DNA of 49,615 nt, taken from positions 1-49,615 of the forward strand of contig JAFXKH010000027.1 in NCBI GenBank assembly GCA_017531795.1. Reading direction: 5' to 3'. The notes under the pieces were generated by a model. That model did not search any database. It was not told where the DNA came from and saw only the letters and a program-made list of their open reading frames with translations. Below, in pieces: positions 7,779 through 15,104 of this stretch. The stretch comes from Clostridia bacterium (GTDB lineage Bacteria; Bacillota; Clostridia; Christensenellales; Pumilibacteraceae). Every line of letters begins with the position of its first letter. Within the stretch, counting starts at the first letter, position 1. The translations under genes were made by a program, and so were the position numbers.

Positions 7779-9569
7779 ATGAAGAAAATTAACGCGAACG
7801 AACTTCGCAACATGTGGTTTGAATTTTATAAGAGCAAGGGACACGCGCTCATTTCGTCCGCCTCCCTTATTCCCGAAAACGATCCGACCGTTCTTTTTAC
7901 GACGGCAGGTATGCACCCTCTCGTGCCTTACCTTCTCGGACAAAAGCACCCTCAGGGTACTCGTCTTGCCGACGTACAAAAGTGCGTAAGAACGGGCGAC
8001 ATTGAAGAAGTAGGAGATGCGTCGCACCTTACTTTCTTTGAAATGCTCGGAAACTGGTCGCTCGGCGATTATTTCAAAGAAGAGCAGATTGCTTGGAGTT
8101 ACGAGTTTCTGACAAGTGAAAAATATCTTGGAATCAATCCCGACGAACTTTCCGTGACCGTATTTGAGGGTGACGAGGACTGTCCTCGCGACGAAGAATC
8201 GGCAAAATATTGGGAAAAAGCGGGATTGCCCAGAGAACGTATATATTTCTTGCCCAAAAAACACAATTGGTGGGGACCTGCCGGTCTTACCGGACCTTGC
8301 GGACCGGACACCGAAATGTTTGTAGATACGGGCAAACCCAAATGCTCGCCCGAGTGTTCTCCTGCATGCTCTTGCGGAAAGTTCCTTGAAATCTGGAATG
8401 ACGTGTTTATGCAGTACAATAAGACGGCGGAGGGAAAATACGAGCCCCTTACGCAGAAGAACGTGGATACAGGTATGGGCTTGGAACGTACGATAAAGAC
8501 TATGCAAGGCGTTTCCAGCGTGTATGAAACCGACCTTTTTGCTCCCATTATCGGCAAAATAGAGGAGCTCACGGGCGCAAAATACGGCGCAGACGATAAA
8601 ACGACGAAAGCGATAAGAGTAATAGCCGACCACGTAAGAACTGCGGTTATGATAATTGGCGACGATAGGGGAGTAGTATGCTCCAACGTTGATCAGGGAT
8701 ATATTCTTCGCAGACTGCTCCGTCGCGCAATCAGATTCATTAAGCAACTTGGCGGTGGAATGGGCTTACTCTCTCAAATAGCGAAAGTAATTATTTCCGA
8801 GTATAAGGACGTATATCCCGAACTTGACCGCAACGCTGATAGAGTAATAACCGAAATCGACTCGGAAGAAGCGAGATTTGAAAAAACGATAAACGCAGGT
8901 ATGAAACGCTTTACCGCAATAAAAGAACATATGGTAGGCGATACAATCGCGGGTAATACTGCGTTCAAACTTTACGATACTTTCGGTTTCCCGATTGAAA
9001 TGACGGTAGAACTTGCTACCGAAGCGGGATTGAAAGTGGATATTGACGGCTTTAATAAGGCGTTTGAAGAGCATATGGCGAAGTCACGCGCAGGCGCGGA
9101 GCAGAAATTCAAATGCGGACTTGCGGATAGTGGCGAACAGACGGTTAAACTCCACACCGCAACGCACCTTCTCCATGCATCTCTGAAAAAAGTCCTCGGT
9201 GACGACAGTATTTCTCAGAAAGGAAGTAACATAACCGAAGAGCGTCTTCGCTTTGACTTCAATTTCCCTCGCCCTATGACAAAAGACGAAATAAAAAGCG
9301 TAGAAGACATGATAAACGAGGTAATAGCGTCGAAAACACCCGTTACTTGCGAAGAAATGACTCTTGAAGAAGCCAAAGAGGCAGGCGCAGAGGCGCACTT
9401 TGAAAGTCGTTACGGTGAGCGCGTTAAGGTATATACGATGGGAGAGTTCTCCAAGGAAGTTTGCGGAGGACCTCACGTGGAAAATACCGGCGACCTCGGT
9501 CATTTCCGCATTACCAAAGAGCAAAGTTCGTCGGCAGGAATCAGACGTATTAAGGCAATTTTAGAATAA
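7779..9569 (+). CDS. alaS: Alanyl-tRNA synthetase, short form without the C-terminal C-Ala/DHHA1 domain
   Basis: 596 residues against about 870-880 for typical bacterial AlaRS. The class II catalytic core (residues 1 to about 240, with LTFFEMLGNWS and DTGMGLER) and tRNA-recognition helices are followed by the editing domain, whose zinc/editing ligands are intact: HTATH (His459, His463) and CGGPH (Cys562, His566). The protein then ends at RRIKAILE, exactly where the coiled coil and C-Ala domain normally begin. A cysteine-rich insert (CSPECSPACSCGK) replaces part of the usual CGPCSEI loop. A strong terminator right after the stop argues against recent truncation, so this looks like an evolved short AlaRS. 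SD GAGG precedes the ATG. Confidence 0.95.
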   Translation: MKKINANELRNMWFEFYKSKGHALISSASLIPENDPTVLFTTAGMHPLVPYLLGQKHPQGTRLADVQKCVRTGDIEEVGDASHLTFFEMLGNWSLGDYFKEEQIAWSYEFLTSEKYLGINPDELSVTVFEGDEDCPRDEESAKYWEKAGLPRERIYFLPKKHNWWGPAGLTGPCGPDTEMFVDTGKPKCSPECSPACSCGKFLEIWNDVFMQYNKTAEGKYEPLTQKNVDTGMGLERTIKTMQGVSSVYETDLFAPIIGKIEELTGAKYGADDKTTKAIRVIADHVRTAVMIIGDDRGVVCSNVDQGYILRRLLRRAIRFIKQLGGGMGLLSQIAKVIISEYKDVYPELDRNADRVITEIDSEEARFEKTINAGMKRFTAIKEHMVGDTIAGNTAFKLYDTFGFPIEMTVELATEAGLKVDIDGFNKAFEEHMAKSRAGAEQKFKCGLADSGEQTVKLHTATHLLHASLKKVLGDDSISQKGSNITEERLRFDFNFPRPMTKDEIKSVEDMINEVIASKTPVTCEEMTLEEAKEAGAEAHFESRYGERVKVYTMGEFSKEVCGGPHVENTGDLGHFRITKEQSSSAGIRRIKAILE

Positions 9570-9576
9570 TATTATA

Positions 9577-9621
9577 AATGGGAGAATGCTTTATAAAGGC
9601 GTTCTCCCATTGTTTTTTTTT
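9577..9621 (+). terminator. Strong terminator after alaS
   Basis: AATGGGAGAA (9577-9586) pairs perfectly with TTCTCCCATT (9602-9611); a long T run follows after one G. Confidence 0.9.
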
Positions 9622-9655
9622 ATGAGCGCGCGAGAAAAAAATTTACAAAAGGGTA

Positions 9656-9684
9656 TTGACACGCATATAATAGTGTAGTATAAT
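9656..9684 (+). promoter_or_regulatory. Perfect consensus sigma-A promoter of the zinc-ribbon membrane gene
   Basis: TTGACA (9656-9661), 17-nt spacer, TATAAT (9679-9684). Confidence 0.85.
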
Positions 9685-9686
9685 TA

Positions 9687-9704
9687 TTGTATAAAATTAT
9701 ACAA
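9687..9704. promoter_or_regulatory. Inverted repeat TTGTATAA-AA-TTATACAA, candidate operator
   Basis: 8-bp arms with a 2-bp centre, starting 3 nt after the -10 and covering the start site. Related TTGTA...TACAA repeats sit in the same place at the ABC exporter promoter (12567-12587) and the surface-protein promoter (46220-46235). Confidence 0.45.
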
Positions 9705-9721
9705 AAGGAGAAATTAAAAGA

Positions 9722-10399
9722 ATGTTTTGCAGAAATTGTGGAAAAGAAGTCGATACTGAAAAGTGTCCGTATTGCGGTCATGATTCTTCGGCGCCTCAAA
9801 CTCCAGAAAACAATAGCGTGTTTGATGAGATTCCTGACGGTAATAAGAGCGGAAACAACGTATTTAACGAAGTACCCAACATTAACCCGAATTACGTAAA
9901 TTATTATAACAACAATACCGCAAATCCTGCTTATTTGCAAAATCCCTCGCTTAACCTGGGATGGTTCAAGTTCTTAATTAATTTTTTACTTATCTTTAGC
10001 GCGATCGCCAACGTAATTGGCGGTATCGTATATCTTACTGGCGCATCGTATGAAGCTGTTGAGAAGGGAATGGCTGAACTCGTCTATGTTATGTTTCCCG
10101 CATTAAAAGGTTTGGACGTCTTTATGGGAATCATATCTTTTGCTCTAGCAGTTCTTGCTATCGTAATTCGTTTCCTTCTTGCCGGCTTTAAAAAAATTGG
10201 TCCAATTCTTTTGTACGTATTGTACGGACTTGGAATAGTCATAAATCTCGTATACCTTTTTGCAGGGGCAGGCATTATGGGCGTTTCCGTAGCAGAAGTT
10301 ATCGATATATCCACAATTACCAGTCTTGTGGTCAGCGTGGCAATGATAATAATCAACGTCGTTTATTTTACCAAACGTCGAGAACTTTTCAATAAATAA
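9722..10399 (+). CDS. Zinc-ribbon membrane protein of unknown function
   Basis: 225 residues. The N-terminus is a zinc ribbon (Cys3, Cys6, Cys15, Cys18: MFCRNCGK...CPYCGH), followed by an Asn-rich, proline-containing linker (residues about 25-75) and four hydrophobic spans (about 78-103, 125-150, 157-185 and 190-215). The cytosolic zinc ribbon on a small multi-span protein is common in Bacillota and has no assigned role; partners are unknown. SD AAGGAG is well placed. It is more AT-rich than the housekeeping genes around it, stands alone with its own consensus promoter, a candidate operator and a terminator. Confidence 0.8.
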   Translation: MFCRNCGKEVDTEKCPYCGHDSSAPQTPENNSVFDEIPDGNKSGNNVFNEVPNINPNYVNYYNNNTANPAYLQNPSLNLGWFKFLINFLLIFSAIANVIGGIVYLTGASYEAVEKGMAELVYVMFPALKGLDVFMGIISFALAVLAIVIRFLLAGFKKIGPILLYVLYGLGIVINLVYLFAGAGIMGVSVAEVIDISTITSLVVSVAMIIINVVYFTKRRELFNK

Positions 10400-10418
10400 A
10401 TTTTTGAAATTTTAATTT

Positions 10419-10450
10419 AATGCGTTACGGATTTTCCGTAGCGCATTTTT
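10419..10450 (+). terminator. Terminator after the zinc-ribbon gene
   Basis: A 13-bp stem with one G-U pair (AATGCGTTACGGA at 10419-10431 with TCCGTAGCGCATT at 10435-10447), 3-nt loop, then Ts. Confidence 0.85.
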
Positions 10451-10486
10451 CAATCGGATAAAAACTTATTTATATATTAAAACCGC

Positions 10487-10515
10487 TTGCAATTATTTTG
10501 AAAATATTGTATAAT
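10487..10515 (+). promoter_or_regulatory. Sigma-A promoter of pckA
   Basis: TTGCAA (10487-10492), 17-nt spacer, TATAAT (10510-10515). The start site should be about 10522, giving a 74-nt leader. Confidence 0.75.
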
Positions 10516-10525
10516 GTATACGGTG

Positions 10526-10551
10526 GGAATTGAGGCAATTTTCTCAATTCC
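10526..10551 (+). promoter_or_regulatory. Hairpin at the very 5' end of the pckA transcript
   Basis: GGAATTGAG (10526-10534) and CTCAATTCC (10543-10551) form a perfect 9-bp stem with an 8-nt loop, about 4 nt from the predicted 5' end. There is no T run after it, so it is not a terminator; 5'-terminal stems of this kind usually protect mRNA from RNase entry. That role is inference. Confidence 0.5.
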
Positions 10552-10595
10552 TGCATATACTACTATTTGAAAAATTATTTTTGGAGGAAAAATAT

Positions 10596-12176
10596 ATGGA
10601 AACCTACGGGTTAGACAAAATCGGCATCAACGCCAAATCGGTTAGCAGAAACCTCAGCCCCTCGGCTCTTACCAAACTTGCTCTTCGTGACGAACCTGAT
10701 GCAATGCTTATGGATAAGGGCGCGCTTCTCGTTGAAACGGGCAAGTACACCGGTCGTTCACCCAAAGACAAGTACGTTGTAGAAGAACCTTCTTCAGTTG
10801 ATAAAATCAACTGGGGAAAAGAGAACGTTAAGATTTCTCAGGAAAAGGCAGACGCTATTACCGCAGAAGTAAAGGCATACCTTTCTACCATTGACAACGT
10901 TTATATCTTCGACGGATTCGCAGGCGCAGATCCCGCTTACAGAATCGGCGTAAGAGTAATCAACCAGTATGCCAGCCAGAACCTTTTTATGAATAACATG
11001 CTTATTCGTCCTACCAAGGAAGAACTCGTAGGTTTTGAAGCAGACTATACCGTTCTTTGCGCTCCCGGACTTAAACTCGACGCTGAGAAGTACGGCATCA
11101 ATTCCGAAGCGGCTATCGTGCTTGACTTTGGCAAAAAGACGGTTACTATCGCAGGTTCTAAGTACAGCGGAGAAATGAAGAAAGCAGTATTTTCCGTAAT
11201 GAACTATGAACTTCCCCTTCACGGCGTACTCGGTATGCACTGCTCGGCTAATATGGCTACCGACGGAAGCGGAGACACCGCGCTTTTCTATGGACTTTCC
11301 GGAACGGGTAAAACCACTCTTTCCGCAGATCCCAACAGAGGACTTATCGGTGACGACGAGCACGGCTGGTCTGACAACGGTATCTTCAACGTAGAAGGTG
11401 GATGCTATGCAAAGTGTATCGGTCTTAAAGAAGAATCCGAACCTGAAATTTATAATGCTATCCGCCACGGCGCAGTAGTAGAAAACGTTGTAGTAGACAA
11501 AGAAACGGGCGCACCCGATTATAACGACGGAAGCCTTACCGAGAATACTCGCGTATCTTATCCCGTTCACTTTATCAACAATGCGGTTATCCCCGGCGTA
11601 GGCGGACATCCCACCACCGTAATCTTCCTTACTTACGATGCGTACGGAGTACTTCCTCCCATCTCGAAGCTTAATATCGATCAGGCTAAGTTCTACTTCG
11701 TATCCGGCTACACCTCAAAGGTAGCAGGTACTGAGCGTGGCATTGTTGAGCCCGTTCCTACTTTCTCTACTTGCTTCGGCGCGCCTTTCCTTCCTCTTCC
11801 TTCTTCCGTATACGCAGATATGCTCGGCGAAAAGATTGAAAAGCACGGCGCTTCCGTATATCTCATCAATACCGGTCTTACCGGTGGCGCTTACGGCGTA
11901 GGTACGAGAATGTCCATTAAGGCAACTCGTGCATGCGTAACCGCAGCCCTTAACGGCGAACTTGCAAAGGCTGAATACGAAACCGATCCTATCTTCGGCT
12001 TTGGAATTCCCAAAGCAGTTGAAGGCGTAGATTCTGCAGTTTTGAACCCTGCAAACGCATGGAAAGATAAGGACGCGTACGTTGCAACCGCAAAGAAACT
12101 TGCATCTTCCTTCCAGGAAAACATCAAGAAATTCAATCTTCCTGAAGAAGTAGTTAAGGCAGGCCCTCAGGCATAA
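10596..12176 (+). CDS. pckA: ATP-dependent phosphoenolpyruvate carboxykinase
   Basis: 526 residues; interconverts oxaloacetate + ATP and PEP + CO2 + ADP. In anaerobes it often runs toward oxaloacetate for succinate formation, with net ATP gain. Motifs: RSPKDK near residue 45 (oxaloacetate binding), HCSANM, the kinase-1 loop GLSGTGKTTL near 233, and IGDDEHGW (metal binding). The frame opens at 10530, but the start at 10596 follows TTGGAGGAAA and gives a normal N-terminus. It is monocistronic with a 5' hairpin and a strong terminator. Codons are strongly biased toward a small preferred set, which suggests high expression. Confidence 0.97.
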   Translation: METYGLDKIGINAKSVSRNLSPSALTKLALRDEPDAMLMDKGALLVETGKYTGRSPKDKYVVEEPSSVDKINWGKENVKISQEKADAITAEVKAYLSTIDNVYIFDGFAGADPAYRIGVRVINQYASQNLFMNNMLIRPTKEELVGFEADYTVLCAPGLKLDAEKYGINSEAAIVLDFGKKTVTIAGSKYSGEMKKAVFSVMNYELPLHGVLGMHCSANMATDGSGDTALFYGLSGTGKTTLSADPNRGLIGDDEHGWSDNGIFNVEGGCYAKCIGLKEESEPEIYNAIRHGAVVENVVVDKETGAPDYNDGSLTENTRVSYPVHFINNAVIPGVGGHPTTVIFLTYDAYGVLPPISKLNIDQAKFYFVSGYTSKVAGTERGIVEPVPTFSTCFGAPFLPLPSSVYADMLGEKIEKHGASVYLINTGLTGGAYGVGTRMSIKATRACVTAALNGELAKAEYETDPIFGFGIPKAVEGVDSAVLNPANAWKDKDAYVATAKKLASSFQENIKKFNLPEEVVKAGPQA

Positions 12177-12196
12177 GTTTCCATAATAAATACTAA

Positions 12197-12231
12197 AAAA
12201 CTGCTCACTACGATAGTGAGCAGTTTTCTTT
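12197..12231 (+). terminator. Strong terminator after pckA
   Basis: AAAACTGCTCACTA (12197-12210) pairs with TAGTGAGCAGTTTT (12214-12227), a perfect stem with a 3-nt loop, then CTTTTT. The A-rich 5' flank would let it also work on the minus strand. Confidence 0.9.
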
Positions 12232-12408
12232 TTAATCCAAAGATAATTTGTTTCTTTTTAATCTTTTCCTTTTATAGTAATTATAACTTGTTTCGTCATT
12301 ATAGTTTAATACTTCATAATCTAAATCTAAAGTCAGACATACGTTAATTTTAAGTTGCTTTTTACTGTAATTGTAAAAGATTGCTTTACTGTATGACGTA
12401 ACTACGGA
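12232..12408 (-). pseudogene. Possible gene remnant on the minus strand in the pckA-ABC gap
   Basis: The 430-nt gap 12177-12607 has no intact gene. On the minus strand an open stretch of 58 codons ends at TAA (12232-12234) against the pckA terminator. Its translation looks protein-like (for example LTLDLDYEVLNYNDETSY and a basic C-terminal run KRKRLKRNK) but has no start codon. Just upstream the other minus frames hold short peptide-like pieces (VVRLISEKIIRSYV; AGRKTYFREDNP), as if frameshifted. It is AT-rich, unlike the neighbours. I do not recognise a family; it could be chance. Confidence 0.25.
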
Positions 12409-12452
12409 TTATCTTCTCGGAAATAAGTCTTACGACCAGCCGTAAAAAAGTC

Positions 12453-12484
12453 AAAATGCGTTTCAATTGAAACGCATTTTTATT
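12453..12484. terminator. Bidirectional-type hairpin, upstream copy of a pair flanking the ABC exporter
   Basis: AAAATGCGTTTC (12453-12464), loop AATT, GAAACGCATTTT (12469-12480), then TATT. The arms AAATGCGTTTC/GAAACGCATTT are the same as those of the hairpin at 15049-15084 on the other side of the exporter genes; only the loop differs. No gene reads directly into it on the plus strand, since pckA is already terminated. Confidence 0.6.
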
Positions 12485-12547
12485 GGATTGACTATTATCG
12501 TGGCGTTAGAAAAATTACTTAGAGTTAAGTAGTTATAATTTCGGGTA

Positions 12548-12576
12548 TTGACATTTTTATAATTGTTTGTTATAAT
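12548..12576 (+). promoter_or_regulatory. Perfect consensus sigma-A promoter of the ABC exporter
   Basis: TTGACA (12548-12553), 17-nt spacer, TATAAT (12571-12576). Confidence 0.85.
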
Positions 12577-12587
12577 AAATTATACAA
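12567..12587. promoter_or_regulatory. Imperfect inverted repeat over the -10 of the ABC exporter, candidate operator
   Basis: TTGTTATAAT (12567-12576), AA, ATTATACAA (12579-12587): the arms match apart from one extra T in the left arm. The right arm is the same half-site as TTATACAA at 9697-9704. Confidence 0.35.
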
Positions 12588-12607
12588 GAATGTTTTAAGG
12601 AGGGCGT

Positions 12608-13585
12608 ATGTTATCTATTAAGAACTTAGTTAAGGTTTATAAGACTAAGGGCGGAGCTGAAGTACGGGCGCTTGACGGTGTGAGCGTAGATTTTCCGGAA
12701 AAGGGAATGGTTTTCCTGCTCGGTCGAAGCGGTTCGGGAAAGTCAACGCTACTTAACGTTGCAGGCGGACTGGATGTTCCTGACAGCGGTGAAATAATCG
12801 TTAAGGGCAAAAGTAGCGCAAACTTTACCGGCTCGGACTTTGATAGCTATCGAAACACTTACGTCGGCTTTATCTTTCAGGAATACAACATACTTAATGA
12901 ATTTAACGTCGAGCAAAATATCGCGTTGGCGCTCCAGCTTCAAGGCAAGAAAAACGACCAAGAAGCAGTAAGCGCTTTGCTTGATAAAGTAGATCTTGAT
13001 GGGCTGGGCAAGCGCAAACCTAACACTCTTTCCGGAGGACAAAAACAGAGAGTGGCGATTGCACGCGCTCTCATAAAAGAACCTGAAATCATAATGGCGG
13101 ACGAACCTACGGGCGCTCTTGACTCGGCAACGGGCAAACAAGTACTTGAAACGCTTAAAAAACTCTCTGCAGAAAAGCTCGTTATCGTAGTATCTCACGA
13201 TCGAGATTTTGCCGAGCAGTACGGCGATCGTATTATTGAACTGAAAGATGGTAAAATAATTTCCGATATTTCTAAATCTCTCACCGCGCCGACAAATATA
13301 AGTGAAAACGTAAATTCCATAGACGAGGAAACCGTCTGTGTTAAGGACGGAAGTAAATTAACGGAAGAAGAATTTAAGAGCATTTATGAAAAGATAAAAG
13401 AAAAGGGAGGAGAAGTCATAATCTCAACCGCTTCTTCTGATATGTTGGCGATAAAACGCGCTTGTAAGATTACCGATGACGGAAAGCGCGAAACGTTTGT
13501 CGCAACTGCTCCCGACGTTGATAAAAGGTCTTATGAAGGTAGCCCTGAATTTATTAAGTCAAGATTGCCCTTGGCAGTGCGATAA
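12608..13585 (+). CDS. ABC exporter ATP-binding protein (MacB/LolD type), likely the N-terminal part of a split fusion
   Basis: 325 residues. The ATPase covers about 1-225: Walker A GRSGSGKST (39-47), Q-loop FQEYNIL, signature LSGGQ (141-145), Walker B IIMADEPTGALD and H-loop SHDRDFA. It is the class that pairs with FtsX-like permeases. A further ~100 residues after the ATPase end at FIKSRLPLAVR. In relatives this linker continues into the permease; here the -1 frame at the stop reads PLGSAIKMGASG, so one frameshift appears to separate the two halves. The substrate is unknown; such systems commonly export peptides or resist antimicrobials. SD AAGGAGGG. Confidence 0.88.
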   Translation: MLSIKNLVKVYKTKGGAEVRALDGVSVDFPEKGMVFLLGRSGSGKSTLLNVAGGLDVPDSGEIIVKGKSSANFTGSDFDSYRNTYVGFIFQEYNILNEFNVEQNIALALQLQGKKNDQEAVSALLDKVDLDGLGKRKPNTLSGGQKQRVAIARALIKEPEIIMADEPTGALDSATGKQVLETLKKLSAEKLVIVVSHDRDFAEQYGDRIIELKDGKIISDISKSLTAPTNISENVNSIDEETVCVKDGSKLTEEEFKSIYEKIKEKGGEVIISTASSDMLAIKRACKITDDGKRETFVATAPDVDKRSYEGSPEFIKSRLPLAVR

Positions 13586-13587
13586 AA

Positions 13588-15036
13588 ATGGGTGCGAGTG
13601 GATTGAAAACTAAGCCTATAAGATTGATATTCACTATTTTGGTGGCTGTATTTTCTTTTGCTCTTTTTGGTTTGGTTTCAACTCTTATGATGTACGATGC
13701 AAACTATACGGCAGCAACAGCGCTTGAAGCATCGATTTTGAAAGCGTCATACGTGTATAAAAACTATCATTGCACACGAGATTACGGTGACAAGGTATAT
13801 GAAACTACTTATTCAACGTTAATGAGTACGGATGACCTTGAAAAATTGAATAATTCTTCTCTTGGTTTAGATTTTGCAGGCGTTTTTAACTTTGAAAAAG
13901 AATCGGATGAAATTCACTATTTAGATTTAATCAAAACAATTAAGTATTATCCAGAAAATGAAGTCATAAGTAACGGTTACAATTCGGATAGGTATTATAA
14001 TAATATTTTTAAAGGTTTTTCCGATTGCGGAGAAGAATACGTTTTGCGTAATTTCCCCGATTCTGCCATAGGAAATAGCAAATATCCTACTAATTCGAAT
14101 GAAATAGCAATATCGAAGTATGCTTTTGACGTAATTGCTTATTATTGTGATTATGAAGAAGCGGAAGATATTATCGGTAAGACTTTACGTATAGAAATGC
14201 TGGATTCTTCAGAAATAGCGTCAATAAATCTTAAGGTAACAGGCGTATATGACTTCGGGGAGATTTCACCAAAATTTAATTCTTTAAAAACAGCAAACGA
14301 TTTTAATTTGGCTAATGATTATATTGATTACATGGACAACTCTTTTCATAAAATCGGGTTTGTTAGTTCTGATTTTTATTCGTTTTACTACGATACGTTA
14401 ATTGAAACCAATACCATATATCCTGATAATTATTCGCAGACCAAATACGTTAAACCCCAGAATAGAAAATATTCTTTCGCTATAACACCGATTGAATCGT
14501 TTAGTATTGCGCGTAGTTCTTATATTCTAAACTTTAATAAAATAGCGGAAGATGATTCATTTTTTGTTATGGATAACGATATTTATAATACGTCCGTATC
14601 GATATCTTCAGTCATTGAAATGTTAGAATTAATTTTCCTTGTAGTCGGTTCGGCATTAGCCGTACTTTCAGCATTATTCCTATTTAATTTTATATCGGTA
14701 TCAATTTCCAACAAATCTAAAGAAGTGGGCATACTTCGCGCAGTTGGAGCAAGGGGAATGGACGTATTTAAAATTTTCTTTATTGAAAGTTTGATGATAT
14801 GTTTGATGTGTTTCATAATTTCGTCAATCGTAGCAGGAGTCGCTAGTATGGTTATTAACGGTATTCTTTTAAAAATGTTAAAAATAGAGTTAGCGGGGAT
14901 AAATATACTACATCTCGGTATTTTAAATATAGCAATTATCCTTGGTATTGCCCTTGTGGTTTCCGTCATAGCAACAATACTTCCTGTATACTTTGTTTCA
15001 AGAAAATCACCCGTAGAATCAATCAGGGCATTATAA
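13588..15036 (+). CDS. FtsX-like ABC permease, likely the C-terminal part of the split exporter
   Basis: 482 residues with MacB-like topology: one N-terminal membrane span (about 11-33), a large extracytoplasmic domain rich in Tyr, Asn and Asp (about 35-340), then three C-terminal spans in the FtsX domain (about 350-475) with VGILRAVGARGMDVF and the terminal RKSPVESIRAL. The ATG lies 3 nt after the ATPase stop with no SD, so separate initiation would rely on coupling. Read in the -1 frame, the ATPase linker continues naturally into KMGASGLKTKPIRL, suggesting a broken ATPase-permease fusion. Markedly AT-rich compared with pckA and dapA. Confidence 0.85.
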   Translation: MGASGLKTKPIRLIFTILVAVFSFALFGLVSTLMMYDANYTAATALEASILKASYVYKNYHCTRDYGDKVYETTYSTLMSTDDLEKLNNSSLGLDFAGVFNFEKESDEIHYLDLIKTIKYYPENEVISNGYNSDRYYNNIFKGFSDCGEEYVLRNFPDSAIGNSKYPTNSNEIAISKYAFDVIAYYCDYEEAEDIIGKTLRIEMLDSSEIASINLKVTGVYDFGEISPKFNSLKTANDFNLANDYIDYMDNSFHKIGFVSSDFYSFYYDTLIETNTIYPDNYSQTKYVKPQNRKYSFAITPIESFSIARSSYILNFNKIAEDDSFFVMDNDIYNTSVSISSVIEMLELIFLVVGSALAVLSALFLFNFISVSISNKSKEVGILRAVGARGMDVFKIFFIESLMICLMCFIISSIVAGVASMVINGILLKMLKIELAGINILHLGILNIAIILGIALVVSVIATILPVYFVSRKSPVESIRAL

Positions 15037-15048
15037 ATCCGAGCAAAT

Positions 15049-15084
15049 AAAAAAATGCGTTTCGTTTGAAACGCATTTTTTTTA
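15049..15084. terminator. Bidirectional terminator between the ABC exporter and dapA
   Basis: AAAAATGCGTTTC, loop GTTT, GAAACGCATTTTT followed by Ts on the plus strand and by a T run on the minus strand as well. It serves the permease (plus) and dapA (minus). Same arms as 12453-12480. Confidence 0.85.
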
Positions 15085-15104
15085 TATTATTTATAAAATT
15101 TAAC

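Noticed and set aside
7752..8747. 331-codon antisense frame over alaS
   Set aside because: alaS motifs are intact on the plus strand; the antisense product has no features.
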